DNA of 64,000 nucleotides from Bog-756 sp963699085 (GTDB taxonomy: Bacteria; Actinomycetota; Acidimicrobiia; Acidimicrobiales; RAAP-2). The notes under the pieces are model-generated. The model searched no databases, was not told the DNA's origin, and saw only the letters and a list, made by a program, of their open reading frames with translations. The translations under genes were made by a program, and so were the position numbers. The stretch spans positions 806,001 to 870,000 of the forward strand of contig CAVOTH010000004.1 in NCBI GenBank assembly GCA_963699085.1. The letters run 5' to 3'. Every line of letters starts with the position of its first letter. Positions within the stretch are counted from its first letter, which is position 1. This document shows positions 45,356 through 54,489 of this stretch, piece by piece.

Positions 45356-45460
45356 TCCCGGCCAAGCCTACCGGCGGCCCGTGCGAAGACGGTGGTCCGT
45401 GGCCTCACACTTCCCTAACCATGGCGCCGCAGGCCCGGGCCCGGGTGGCAGGCTGGTCCC

Positions 45461-46144
45461 ATGGCGAGCCCAGAAGTCTGCGTGGTCGTTATCGAGGACG
45501 ACCACAACATCAGCGACCTGGTCGCCATGTACCTCCGCCGTGACGGGTTCCGCGTGCTCCAGGCCGACGACGCCGAGGCCGGACTGGTGTTCATCGACCG
45601 GGAGAAGCCGCGCCTGGTCATCGTCGACATCGGTCTGCCCGGCGAGCTGGACGGACTCGATGTGTGCCGAAGCCTGGCCGGTCGTATCCCGGCGGTACCC
45701 GTGCTCATCCTCAGTGCACGTGACGACGAGTTCGACCGCGTCCTTGGCCTCGAGCTCGGCGCCGACGACTATGTGACCAAACCATTCAGCGCCCGCGAAC
45801 TGGTGGCCAGAGTGCATGCCATCCTCCGTCGCACGGCGGCTCCTCAGACGGACCGAGCTCCCGTAACGGTGTTCGGCGACGTCGTGGTGGACACCGGCCG
45901 GCGCGAGGCCCGGGTCGGTGACGACGTCGTGCCTCTGGCCACCCGCGAGTTCGACCTGCTGGTGTTTCTGGTGGAGAACGAAGGTCTGGCCCTGTCGCGC
46001 CAACAGCTCCTGGACGGCGTATGGGGTCCCGACTGGTACGGCGATGAGCGCACCGTCGACGTCCATGTGCGCCAGCTCCGCAAGAAGCTCGGCGATGACC
46101 TACCCCTCACCACCGTGTGGGGAGTCGGCTACCGGTTGGGATGA
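45461..46144 (+). CDS. OmpR-family response regulator
   Basis: Response regulator of 227 residues. The receiver has VVVIEDDHNISDLV, phosphoacceptor Asp56 in LVIVDIGLPG, Ser in LILSARDD and Lys in DYVTKPFSA. The C-terminal winged helix has PLATREFDLLVFLVENEG, QLLDGVWGPDWYGDERTVDVHVRQLRKKL and the end VWGVGYRLG. The sensor kinase is encoded immediately downstream; the ATG of a short frame overlaps the stop, but the kinase itself starts at the GTG 50 bases further on. The signal sensed is unknown. Confidence 0.95.
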   Translation: MASPEVCVVVIEDDHNISDLVAMYLRRDGFRVLQADDAEAGLVFIDREKPRLVIVDIGLPGELDGLDVCRSLAGRIPAVPVLILSARDDEFDRVLGLELGADDYVTKPFSARELVARVHAILRRTAAPQTDRAPVTVFGDVVVDTGRREARVGDDVVPLATREFDLLVFLVENEGLALSRQQLLDGVWGPDWYGDERTVDVHVRQLRKKLGDDLPLTTVWGVGYRLG

Positions 46145-46193
46145 GCCGCGCCGTCGCACCACCCGACCGGCTCGACCCTCGCGGACGCACGGC

Positions 46194-47585
46194 GTGAGGC
46201 GCCGCCTGACCGCGGCCATCATCGCCCTGGTCGTGGTCACCGTCGCCGTTGCCAGCATCGGCAGCTACGTGCTGATCCGACGGGCGGCGTTCTCGACGGC
46301 ACAACAGGAGCTCGCCGGCGAGGCACTGGCCATCTCGACCACCTTCCGGAGCCGGGCCGACCTGACCAAGGCGGCGTTCCGCAGGGAGCTGGCCGTCGTC
46401 ACCAGTGCCGGAAATTTCACATCGGTGACATTCGTACTCCTGTCGCCGGACGGAACCATCGCCGGTGACCCCGGCGGCGGGCTCACCGGCGCCGAGATCC
46501 ATCCCCAGGCGCTGCAAGCCGGCCGACAGGTCACCGGGCGCACGTCGGGCCAGCTCGCCTACTCCGCCGTGCCGACACCGCTGCTGGCCGTAAAGGCGGG
46601 AACCCCGGTGTTGGTGGTGACCCGCCAGATCCGCAGCCCGGTCAACGGGATCCGCTACTTCGGCCTCATCGGACTGGCGGCGGCATTGGCCGGCGCGCTG
46701 GTGGCCGCGGCACTGGCCCGGCGGTTCACCCGGCCGTTGGTGGCGGCGGTCGAGACCACCGGACGGATCGCCTCTGGAGACCTGGACGCCCGGGTACCGG
46801 TGCGCTCCCACGAGGATGAGGAGTTCACCCGCCTGGCCGATTCGATCAACGCCATGGGTTCCAACCTGCGCCGTGCCCGCGACCAGGAGCGCCAGTTCCT
46901 CATGTCGGTCTCCCACGAGCTACGCACACCGCTGACCTCGATCCGTGGGTACTCCGAGGCGGTCATCGACGGGGCGGCGGAGGACCCGGTAGCGGCCGCG
47001 GTGATCATCAGCACCGAGGCCCAGCGTCTCGAGCGCCTGGTCCAGGACCTGCTCGACCTGGCCCGGCTCGATGCCGACCGGTTCTCCCTCGACTTGGCCG
47101 TCGTCGACGCCGCCGAGGTGGTGCGCCAGGTGGCCGGAGGATTCCAGCCCCGGGTGAGCGACCTCGGACTGACACTCGAGCTGGCGCCCGGGTCGGATCG
47201 TCCGTGCCCGGTTACTGCCGACGGTGACCGCCTCGGCCAGATCGTGGCGAACCTCATGGAGAACGCCGCGTCCTTCGCGCGCAGTCGGGTCGTGGCCGGT
47301 GTGGCCGGAGGCCCGTCACGAGCGGTGGTGTGGGTGGACGACGACGGACCCGGCATCCCGGCCGACCAGTTGAACCGGGTCTTCGACCGCCACGTGACCT
47401 CGGACCGCACCATCGGGCGGCGACGGGGGTCGGGCCTGGGGCTCGCCATCGTGCGCGAACTGGCCACGGCGATGGGAGGTTCGGTGCGGGCCGAGTCCCC
47501 GCTGCTCGATGGGCACGGGACCCGGATGGTGGTGGAACTCCGACCTGCTGGTGGTCCGACGGGCGACCGGCCAAGCCCCGGCTGA
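46194..47585 (+). CDS. Membrane sensor histidine kinase
   Basis: Partner kinase of 463 residues. One membrane helix (AAIIALVVVTVAVASIGSYVL) and an extracytoplasmic sensor domain of about 130 residues are followed by a second helix (YFGLIGLAAALAGALVAAAL). HAMP (RRFTRPLVAAVETTGRI), the phosphorylated His in FLMSVSHELRTPLTSIRGY, the N-box NLMENAASFA, and the G-boxes DDGPGIP and GSGLGLAIVRE come next. It starts at the GTG at 46194 (VRRRLTAAII). An alternative ATG at 46141 overlaps the regulator stop but is in another frame. Confidence 0.93.
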   Translation: MRRRLTAAIIALVVVTVAVASIGSYVLIRRAAFSTAQQELAGEALAISTTFRSRADLTKAAFRRELAVVTSAGNFTSVTFVLLSPDGTIAGDPGGGLTGAEIHPQALQAGRQVTGRTSGQLAYSAVPTPLLAVKAGTPVLVVTRQIRSPVNGIRYFGLIGLAAALAGALVAAALARRFTRPLVAAVETTGRIASGDLDARVPVRSHEDEEFTRLADSINAMGSNLRRARDQERQFLMSVSHELRTPLTSIRGYSEAVIDGAAEDPVAAAVIISTEAQRLERLVQDLLDLARLDADRFSLDLAVVDAAEVVRQVAGGFQPRVSDLGLTLELAPGSDRPCPVTADGDRLGQIVANLMENAASFARSRVVAGVAGGPSRAVVWVDDDGPGIPADQLNRVFDRHVTSDRTIGRRRGSGLGLAIVRELATAMGGSVRAESPLLDGHGTRMVVELRPAGGPTGDRPSPG

Positions 47586-47592
47586 TCCATCC

Positions 47593-49131
47593 TCAGCCGT
47601 AGTTGCGCAGGCTTCCCCAGAGCGATGACCAGGTGCCCTTGGGACCGGTGCAGATCGAGAGGACCGTGCCGTTCTCGTCGTTGTCCACGTCGTCAGGGCT
47701 GTGGAACGTCGAGGCGTAACGACAGCTGGCGAAGTGCGGCCGGAGTTGGTCCGCACTGCCCACGGCGATGACCACCTGGTCGGAGGCGCGGCCCGGACCC
47801 CACAGCCAGTAGTTGTTGTGGCCGGAGAGTGGTGCGGGAAGCCCGTAAGCACCCCCGTACAGGCCGATTGCTCCGGCCTCGCCGTAGTTGGCGGTGAAGA
47901 TGGACGCCGACCGGCGCTCGGGACCCGGCAGGTCCCCGTAAACCTTGGCCACCTGGCCGGTGAGCTGGGGCCATCCGACGGTTTCGCCCAGGTCGTAACT
48001 TGTCTTGTGGAAGAAGGCGAAGCGGGCGAACGTCGACAACGGCAGCACCGGCAGCACAAAGGCGAGTGAGAGGATGCCGCCGATCACCAGTGCAGTCATC
48101 CATAACCTGCGTCGAGATCGGTCGGGCCTGCGCTCCTCGATCCGACAGGCTCCGACGGCGAGTACGACGGGCAACATGCCGGCCGTGTAGTACTGCCGGC
48201 CCGGGATCACGGCGAAGACATAGGCCACCACGACAGCCACGGCCACCAGAGCGAAGTGGAGATCCCTGCGGCGGGCCAGGTGCCGGATGCCGATGACGAC
48301 GATCGGGAAGGCGAAAATTCCGACCAGGATGACCTGTCCCGGGAGGAAGGCCACGTAGTCCCCGGCCGCCGAGTGCTCGACCCGCAGCGACCGCGCCATG
48401 GCCACTGACGGGAAGTCGTTGGCGAACTGCCAGACCACATTCGGCGCCCACAGCACGGTGGCGATGAGCGCGCCGAACCATGGCCACCGGGTGGCGAGCA
48501 CCGATCGGGTCGACGTGGACAGGAGCCCGATCACCAACGCCACGGCGAGCAGGAGGATCAGGTTCTTGCCCTCCAGACCGATTCCGGCCACGGCCCCGGC
48601 CGCCAACCAATTGCGGGGACGTTCGAGCACGACGGCCCGCAGGACGAACAGCATGGTGAACGTCCATGCCGCCAGGTCGTAGACGGTTGTCCCGGCCAGA
48701 TGGGACGCCCCGAGGGTGATGGGAGCGCAGGCCATGGCGAGCGCGGCCAACACCTGGGCGAACCGGCCGCCACCGAGTGTTCGTGCCGTGGCCGCGGTGC
48801 CCACGACCACCCCTCCTCCCACCAGGGCCGGGATCACCCGGACGGCGGTGGGACTGGTCCCGAACACGATCGTGCCGAGCCGGGTCAACAGGGGCGCTAT
48901 GGGAGGTTGGTCGACGTAGCCGAACGCCGGACGGCGACCGCCGGCGATGAAGTAGAGCTCGTCGCGGTGGAATCCGTAGCGGGCGCTGACCGACAGCTCC
49001 ACCGCCACGAAGATGGCGGCGACCAGCCACACGGATCCGGGCAGGGACGTAGCCTGCTGTGGCTCCGCCTCCGGTTCCAGTCCGGTCGGGTCCGCGCCTG
49101 GACCCTGCGGCCGGGCGAGACCGATCGGCAC
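47593..49131 (-). CDS. GT39-like (ArnT/PMT) membrane glycosyltransferase
   Basis: GT-C enzyme of 512 residues. The first extracytoplasmic loop has YGFHRDELYFIAGGRRPAFG with the H-R-D-E acidic pair typical of this actinobacterial GT39 group, then YVDQPPIAPLLTRLG. About ten helices follow, and the C-terminal 140 residues are soluble and extracytoplasmic (FTANYGEAGAIGLYG). It probably glycosylates a lipid or wall component using a polyprenyl-phosphate sugar. It is convergent with the kinase gene (7 bases) and divergent from the SDR gene. It is not linked to the envelope cluster at the left end. Confidence 0.8.
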   Translation of the reverse strand: MPIGLARPQGPGADPTGLEPEAEPQQATSLPGSVWLVAAIFVAVELSVSARYGFHRDELYFIAGGRRPAFGYVDQPPIAPLLTRLGTIVFGTSPTAVRVIPALVGGGVVVGTAATARTLGGGRFAQVLAALAMACAPITLGASHLAGTTVYDLAAWTFTMLFVLRAVVLERPRNWLAAGAVAGIGLEGKNLILLLAVALVIGLLSTSTRSVLATRWPWFGALIATVLWAPNVVWQFANDFPSVAMARSLRVEHSAAGDYVAFLPGQVILVGIFAFPIVVIGIRHLARRRDLHFALVAVAVVVAYVFAVIPGRQYYTAGMLPVVLAVGACRIEERRPDRSRRRLWMTALVIGGILSLAFVLPVLPLSTFARFAFFHKTSYDLGETVGWPQLTGQVAKVYGDLPGPERRSASIFTANYGEAGAIGLYGGAYGLPAPLSGHNNYWLWGPGRASDQVVIAVGSADQLRPHFASCRYASTFHSPDDVDNDENGTVLSICTGPKGTWSSLWGSLRNYG

Positions 49132-49267
49132 GCCAGAGATCGTACTGAGTCCGTTATCGGTCCGCCCTGATGATCGGTGCAGTGGGGTACCGGCGGCCCG
49201 GTTGGACTAGTAAGGCCTCAGGCGCCGGATGAGAGGCCGCCAACGCGATGTGGGATCGGGGGACGAC

Positions 49268-50083
49268 ATGTCAGGGTCGGGCACGGGCAGAGTGGTGGTG
49301 ATCACCGGCGCTTCGGCAGGCATCGGACTGGCGACGGCCGACCGGTTGCACGCGGCCGGGTGGACGGTGGTCGGGGCCAGTCGCCGCGGCACCTCGCCGG
49401 GGACCTGGCAGCCGCTGGTCATGGATGTCGACGAGGACGCCTCTGTGGCGTCGGGCATGGCGACAGTCGTATCCGAGCACGGCGGGCTCCATGCCGTGGT
49501 TGCCTGTGCGGGGTGGGGTCTGGCCGGTTCGGTGGAACAGACCCCCATGGCGGAGGCCAAGGAACAGGTGGAGACCAACTTCTGGGGCGCGGTCCGGGTG
49601 GTCCAGGCGGCCCTGCCGACATTCCGCTCGCTCGGCGGCGGGCGTGTCGTGTTGGTCAGCTCCATCGGGGGCATCATCGGGATCCCGTTCCAGGCCTTCT
49701 ACAGCGCCTCCAAATTCGCCCTCGAGGGCTACGGCGAGGCGCTCGCCTACGAGGTTGCCCCGCTCGGCATCCACGTCACCCTGGTCGAACCCGGCAACGT
49801 TCGGACCGACTTCACCTCCAGCCGACGCGACGTCCCGGTACCCGAGGGCGTTGACGCCTACGAGGCCGCACGGAACAAGGCAATCGCCAAGATGGTCGAG
49901 GACGAGCGATCGGGTGTACCGGCGGACCAGGTCGCCACCGTCATCGCCAAGGTGCTCGACGCTGATCGACCACCCCGGCGTGCCTCGGTCGGAAAGATGG
50001 GCGAACGGGTGGGGATCATCGGCAAGCGACTGCTTCCGTATCGCTGGTTCGAGGCCGCCGCCAAGGACAGTCTCGGTGTCTGA
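49268..50083 (+). CDS. Short-chain dehydrogenase/reductase
   Basis: SDR of 271 residues. VVVITGASAGIGLATADRL binds the cofactor; CAGWGLAG replaces the usual NAG motif; Ser in VLVSSIGGIIG and Tyr/Lys in AFYSASKFALEGYGEAL are the catalytic residues. The tail VGIIGKRLLPYRWFEAAAKDSLGV resembles the hydroxysteroid/retinol-type group. It starts at ATG 49268 (MSGSGTGR). Substrate unknown. Confidence 0.88.
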   Translation: MSGSGTGRVVVITGASAGIGLATADRLHAAGWTVVGASRRGTSPGTWQPLVMDVDEDASVASGMATVVSEHGGLHAVVACAGWGLAGSVEQTPMAEAKEQVETNFWGAVRVVQAALPTFRSLGGGRVVLVSSIGGIIGIPFQAFYSASKFALEGYGEALAYEVAPLGIHVTLVEPGNVRTDFTSSRRDVPVPEGVDAYEAARNKAIAKMVEDERSGVPADQVATVIAKVLDADRPPRRASVGKMGERVGIIGKRLLPYRWFEAAAKDSLGV

Positions 50084-50147
50084 ACAGGCCACCAGATCGC
50101 CGCTCCCGATGGGCCCCGACCCTCAACGTACAGCACCTGTTGACTGT

Positions 50148-50192
50148 CGGGATCAACCATCAAGCTATGGTTCAGGTTGATGGTTGATCCCG
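50148..50192. terminator. Perfect 16-base inverted repeat between convergent genes
   Basis: CGGGATCAACCATCAA (50148-50163) pairs fully with TTGATGGTTGATCCCG (50177-50192) around a 13-base loop. A second, mutually exclusive hairpin is possible because the loop contains ATGGTT, which can pair with AACCAT of the left arm. It lies between the SDR and phosphotransferase stops and is probably a bidirectional terminator, though less GC-rich than its surroundings. Confidence 0.7.
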
Positions 50193-50225
50193 AGGGGGGA
50201 CCTGTCGATCCGGTTGACCACCTGG

Positions 50226-51410
50226 TCAGAGGGCGACGCCTTTCCAATAGGTGCCGTCCAGCATGCCCACCAGCGTGTCCCGGTGGATGATCAGGTCGTC
50301 GATGTCGGCCGGGGCCTCGGCCTCACCGAAGAAGATGGACCGCTCCGTCACCCGTCGCATGATCACCCCGTGCCGCATTGCTGCGTAGGCGATATGCCAG
50401 GTGAGGTCCCCCACCTCGTGGCCGGCCGACTCGGCGTAGCTCTTGGCCACATCGACCGGGCGGAACATATCGGGCAGGCCCGCTGCCCCCAGTTGCACGG
50501 CCAGGTCCTGGAAGAACAGGTGGAGGTAGCACATCCACCCGAGGTCGACCTCGGGTGGGGCCACCGCCGCCATCTCCCAGTCGAGCACGGCGACGACCTC
50601 GTTGTCGCGGAACATCATGTTGCCGATGCGCCCGTCACCCCACGAGAGTGCGTCAGGACTGGAATCGGTGGGGAGGTTCTCGGTGAGCCAGGTGAAGCAG
50701 GCTTCGAGGAGGGCCGAGGGCCGGTCCTCGACCACCCAGTCGTGGTACGCCTTCCAGTGGTTCAGACTGCGCTCGAGCGCGGTCGCCCCGGGTTGGTCGA
50801 GCTCGAGAAATGTCAGGTCGTTCTTGTCGGCAGTGATCGAGTGGATCCCGGCCATGGCCCGCACCGCCGATTCCTGGATGGTCCGGCGGTCCGAATCGGA
50901 GCCGTCGAAGACCCAGTTGTCGCCGAACGTATAGGGAAGGACGTCAGGGGGAACCAGCCCGTCGACCCGGTCCATGACAAAGAAGGAGCCGCCCAACACC
51001 GATGGGTCCGGCTCGTACCAGTAGGTCCGGGGGACGGGAACATCGGTCTGCTCGGACACCAGTCGCATGACCCGGAACTGCATGTCGAGGTCATAGGTGG
51101 TGAAGACCGGGTAGTCGGTCGCCGGAGGCTCGACCCGGGCCACCAGCCGGTGCTCCGCTGTGGCACCCCCGTCGTTCCAGCGGGCCGTCACCAGCAGGGT
51201 CTCCGACGACATGCCATTGCTCTCGGGACTGGTGAGCTCCACGATCTCGGCGTCGTTGCCATCGGGCAGCGTCGAGCGCAGCCACGACCCGAACTGGGCA
51301 CCCATCCGCTGCGGATCCCGGGTAGAGGTGGTGATCCGCTCCGCGTCCATCTGGACGGTCCCGTCCGGGCGGTCGCCCGCGGGCCCGTCCGTCGATGCAT
51401 CGATCGTCAT
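50226..51410 (-). CDS. Phosphotransferase family protein (APH-like)
   Basis: Kinase-like protein of 394 residues in the aminoglycoside-phosphotransferase/choline-kinase fold. SFFVMDRVDGLVPPDVLPY is the hinge; DALSWGDGRIGNMMFRDNEV is the Brenner-type catalytic motif (D in place of the H-x-D-x-x-x-x-N histidine) and VVAVLDWEMAAVAPPEVDLGW the D-x-D/E metal site. This subgroup is frequent in actinobacteria beside acyl-CoA dehydrogenases and is thought to phosphorylate small molecules, not antibiotics. It starts at ATG 51410 with GGGGAG ahead. It is the last gene of the his/trp-direction series. Confidence 0.85.
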   Translation of the reverse strand: MTIDASTDGPAGDRPDGTVQMDAERITTSTRDPQRMGAQFGSWLRSTLPDGNDAEIVELTSPESNGMSSETLLVTARWNDGGATAEHRLVARVEPPATDYPVFTTYDLDMQFRVMRLVSEQTDVPVPRTYWYEPDPSVLGGSFFVMDRVDGLVPPDVLPYTFGDNWVFDGSDSDRRTIQESAVRAMAGIHSITADKNDLTFLELDQPGATALERSLNHWKAYHDWVVEDRPSALLEACFTWLTENLPTDSSPDALSWGDGRIGNMMFRDNEVVAVLDWEMAAVAPPEVDLGWMCYLHLFFQDLAVQLGAAGLPDMFRPVDVAKSYAESAGHEVGDLTWHIAYAAMRHGVIMRRVTERSIFFGEAEAPADIDDLIIHRDTLVGMLDGTYWKGVAL

Positions 51411-51522
51411 CAGCACTCCCCCACTCGGTGCGGCTCCTCCGGCACAGTCGTCGGCCGGTGCCGGTATGCCGGGCAATGTAGCGCGGCCACCGCGGGTGTC
51501 GGACCGGTGCCGGGCGGACCCG

Positions 51523-52419
51523 TCAAGCCCGGGGTCCCATGGGCAGGGGACGCGCCTCGGCCCCGGCCGTGTGCGACGCGTCATCGTCCCAGCGGACCTC
51601 GACGCCCTCGGGCGGAACCACCCGCCGGTGCAACGTGGCGAGAGCCACCGTGGCCCCATGACCCGGCGACCAGGCCACCGACGTCAACGTGCCCACTTCG
51701 TGGGCACCATCGGTCGTCCACACCGTCGCGCCGATCGGAGGGCGGCTGTCCCCGTTCATGACCACGCCGCACAGGCGACGGGCGACGTTGGACCCACGGG
51801 AGTCGAGTCGGGCGACCAGCTCCTGGCCGGTGAAGCACCCCTTGGTGAACGAAACGGTGCGCTCGACCAGCCCGACTTCGGCGGCGATCGTCGAATCGGT
51901 GATCTCCCGCCCGCCCATCGGCACCCCGGCCTCGATCCGGGTGGCCTCCCACGCATCTTCGCTGCACCGGACCCCGTGGTCGGGCATCCAGGCGGCAAGG
52001 GTCGGATCGTCGTCCGGTGGGGGGCCGAGCACGTCGTATCCGCTCCACCCGGGAACATCCACCGCGGATACCAACGCCGCCCCGTCGGGGTGTGGGAGTG
52101 CTCCGTCGCCGGTAGCCCCGGGCCCCCGGACGGAAAGGCAGACCCACTGCATGGTCTCGATGGTCACCTTGGTGCGGAGCTTGAACCGCTCGAGTCGCAC
52201 CCTGGCGCCGTCGCCACACCCGTCGTCGGTGTCGAGGACGAATGACTCGTCCGCTACCCGGGAGATCCGAACCAGGGCGTCGATCTTGCCTTGGGGGCTG
52301 AGGAGCAGTGCCTCGGTCGACCCGCCTACCGGCAGGGGGGCGAGATCCTGGCTGCACTGGCCCTGGAGGTAGGTGAGCGAGTCGGGACCGGTGACCGACA
52401 ACACGTCGCGGCCGGCCAC
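51523..52419 (-). CDS. ygfZ: YgfZ/GcvT-like folate-binding protein (start uncertain)
   Basis: Folate-binding protein of the YgfZ family, which supports Fe-S enzyme maturation. VTGPDSLTYLQGQCSQDLAPL is the N-terminal signature, VSFTKGCFTGQELVARLDSRG the family hallmark K-G-C-Y/F-x-G-Q-E, and ARRLCGVVMNG follows. In this frame the first plausible start is GTG 52419. The neighbouring frame offers a better one: GTG at 52475, overlapping the trpE stop (GTGA) and reading VTQPDDGGYGALHTSVGTAW. It joins the known protein if one base is added near 52407-52410, which would give 317 residues. I regard that as likely but not proven. Confidence 0.8.
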   Translation of the reverse strand: MAGRDVLSVTGPDSLTYLQGQCSQDLAPLPVGGSTEALLLSPQGKIDALVRISRVADESFVLDTDDGCGDGARVRLERFKLRTKVTIETMQWVCLSVRGPGATGDGALPHPDGAALVSAVDVPGWSGYDVLGPPPDDDPTLAAWMPDHGVRCSEDAWEATRIEAGVPMGGREITDSTIAAEVGLVERTVSFTKGCFTGQELVARLDSRGSNVARRLCGVVMNGDSRPPIGATVWTTDGAHEVGTLTSVAWSPGHGATVALATLHRRVVPPEGVEVRWDDDASHTAGAEARPLPMGPRA

Positions 52420-52471
52420 GCGGTGCCCACCGACGTATGCAGTGCCCCGTAGCCGCCGTCGTCCGGCTGGG

Positions 52472-54016
52472 TCACGACGGTCCCGCCGGCCCGGCGGCCC
52501 GGGCCATGGCCACCGCGGACAGCAGTGCGGCCGCCTTGTGGGCGCACTCGGCGTTCTCCGTGGCCGGATCACTGTCAGCCACGATGCCCGCCCCGGCCTG
52601 GACACTCGCTCGGCCGTCAGGGGCGACCGTCATCGTGCGGATGGCGATGGCCGTGTCGAGATTGCCCGAAAAGTCGAGGTACCCCACCACGCCGCCGTAC
52701 ACGCCGCGCTTGGTCGGTTCCAGATCGTCGATGATCTCCATGGCCCGCACCTTCGGCGCTCCTGAGAGCGTGCCGGCCGGAAGTGTCGCCCGCAGTACGT
52801 CGATCGGGCCCTTGCCGGGGGCGAGGGAGCCCGAGACCTGGGAAGTGAGATGCATGATGTGGCTGTAGCGCTCGACCACCATCACCTCGTCGACCACCTC
52901 GGTGCCGAAACTGACCACCCGGCCCACGTCGTTGCGGGCGAGGTCGATGAGCATGACGTGCTCCGCCACCTCCTTCGGATCCTCCACCAGTTCGCCCTCG
53001 AGTCGGGCATCCTCCTCCGGTGTGCCTCCCCGGGGGCGGGACCCGGCAATCGGTCGGGAGGTGACCGTGCCCTCTCGGAGGCGGACCATCGGCTCGGGAG
53101 AAGCACCGACCACGGTGACCTCGGGGAATCGGAGGAAGTAGAGGTAGGGACTGGGGTTCACCAGTCGCAGTACCCGGTAGACGTCGAACGGATCGGCACC
53201 CAGGTCGGCGAGGTCGAACCGCTGGGACAGCACCACCTGGAAGGCGTCGCCGGCATACACGTGCTCCTTGGCCGCCCGCACCGCGTCCTCGTAGAGGCTG
53301 TCGGTCATGGTCCGGGTCACGTCCACGGGTGGTGACTGGCGGGGCGGAAGCAACCGGGGAAGCTCCGCCGTAGGGCGAACGCAGTCGAGCGCCAGCTGAT
53401 CGAGCCGTTGTTCTGCCTGGGCGTGGGCGCGGTCGAGCTCATCGGGTCCCCATGCCGGATCGATCACCACGTTGTCGATGAGCACGACACGCTGACGCCA
53501 GTGATCGAAGGCGGCCAACTGTCCGATCACGGCCAGGATGGCGTCCGGTTGACCGAGGTCGTCGGGTGGGGTGTCGGGGAGGTGCTCGACCTCGCGGACC
53601 ACGTCATAGCCGAGGTAGCCGACCAGGCCGGCGTGCAGGGGTGGGAGGTCGGGCAGATCGGGTGAGTCGAACGCGCCGAGGATGGCCTCCATGGCGCGCA
53701 GCACCCCGGCCGACCCCTTGACCGCGCCACCACACAGGGCATCGATGTCGAGGTCGCCCCGCGTGGTGACGTCGGTGCCATGGGCGACGACGGTGGCCAG
53801 CGGGTTGCGGCCGACGAACGAGTAACGGCCCCAGCGCTCCCCACCTTCGACCGACTCGAGCAGGAATCCGCTGGTGTCGCCGGTCCCGACGATCTGGAGG
53901 AAGGCCGCCACCGGGGTGACCGTGTCGGCCACCAGCTCGCGCCAGACCGGCACGATGCGATGGTGGCCGGCGAGGGCCCGGAAGCCCTCGAGGCCGCGGC
54001 CGGCCGGGTGGCTCAC
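52472..54016 (-). CDS. trpE: Anthranilate synthase component I
   Basis: Chorismate-using enzyme of 514 residues for the first step of tryptophan synthesis. RYSFVGRNPLATV is near the N-terminus, with the catalytic domain motifs SRPIAGSRPRGGTPEEDARLE, LIDLARNDVGRVVSFG and TLSGAPKVRAMEIID. The feedback-site segment LLESVEGGERWGRYSFVG is intact, so tryptophan inhibition is expected. It overlaps hisI by four bases. The glutaminase TrpG is not in the window. hisI-trpE adjacency is a common actinobacterial arrangement. Confidence 0.95.
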   Translation of the reverse strand: MSHPAGRGLEGFRALAGHHRIVPVWRELVADTVTPVAAFLQIVGTGDTSGFLLESVEGGERWGRYSFVGRNPLATVVAHGTDVTTRGDLDIDALCGGAVKGSAGVLRAMEAILGAFDSPDLPDLPPLHAGLVGYLGYDVVREVEHLPDTPPDDLGQPDAILAVIGQLAAFDHWRQRVVLIDNVVIDPAWGPDELDRAHAQAEQRLDQLALDCVRPTAELPRLLPPRQSPPVDVTRTMTDSLYEDAVRAAKEHVYAGDAFQVVLSQRFDLADLGADPFDVYRVLRLVNPSPYLYFLRFPEVTVVGASPEPMVRLREGTVTSRPIAGSRPRGGTPEEDARLEGELVEDPKEVAEHVMLIDLARNDVGRVVSFGTEVVDEVMVVERYSHIMHLTSQVSGSLAPGKGPIDVLRATLPAGTLSGAPKVRAMEIIDDLEPTKRGVYGGVVGYLDFSGNLDTAIAIRTMTVAPDGRASVQAGAGIVADSDPATENAECAHKAAALLSAVAMARAAGPAGPS

Positions 54017-54426
54017 CGGGGGGACGGCCCGCCGGAAGCTGCCGAGCCGTCGCCGAAGGCGCGGTAGAAGCAGGTCCGGTTCCCGGTGTGACAGGCACCC
54101 GCACCTTCCTGGTCGACGGTGACCAATAGGCAGTCGCCGTCACAGTCGTAGCGGACGCTGCGGACGTACTGGCGGTCGCCGGAGGTCTCCCCCTTGCACC
54201 AGAACTCCTGACGGCTCCGGCTCCAGAACCAGGTGCGGCCGGTCTCGAGGGTCTTGACCAGGGACTCGGCGTTCATCCAGGCGAACATGAGCACCGACCC
54301 GTCACCGGCGTCCTGGACGATGGCGCCGACGAGCCCGTCTGCGTCGTAGGTCACCGCGTCGAGCTCCGCCGCCGCGTAGGGGATCGGAGTGGCGACGTAG
54401 GTGGATGTAGGGGCGGGGGTGGTCAC
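54013..54426 (-). CDS. hisI: Phosphoribosyl-AMP cyclohydrolase
   Basis: Zinc enzyme of 137 residues opening the adenine ring in histidine synthesis. VLMFAWMNAESLVKTLETG, WFWSRSRQEFWCKGETSG and the metal residues in VRYDCDGDCLLVTVDQEG and GACHTGNRTCFYR are all present. It is the single-domain type with no HisE fusion. It overlaps trpE by four bases and lies 63 bases after the GroES-like gene. Confidence 0.95.
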   Translation of the reverse strand: MTTPAPTSTYVATPIPYAAAELDAVTYDADGLVGAIVQDAGDGSVLMFAWMNAESLVKTLETGRTWFWSRSRQEFWCKGETSGDRQYVRSVRYDCDGDCLLVTVDQEGAGACHTGNRTCFYRAFGDGSAASGGPSPR

Positions 54427-54489
54427 GGGGAGCTCCCTGTCACTGGGGTCGGGTCACTGGAATCGGTTTCCGGAAGTCACCGGGGGCAG

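Noticed and set aside
49177..49854. Alternative plus-strand frame over the SDR gene
   Set aside because: The other frame has all SDR catalytic motifs; this one is Arg/Gly-rich shadow.
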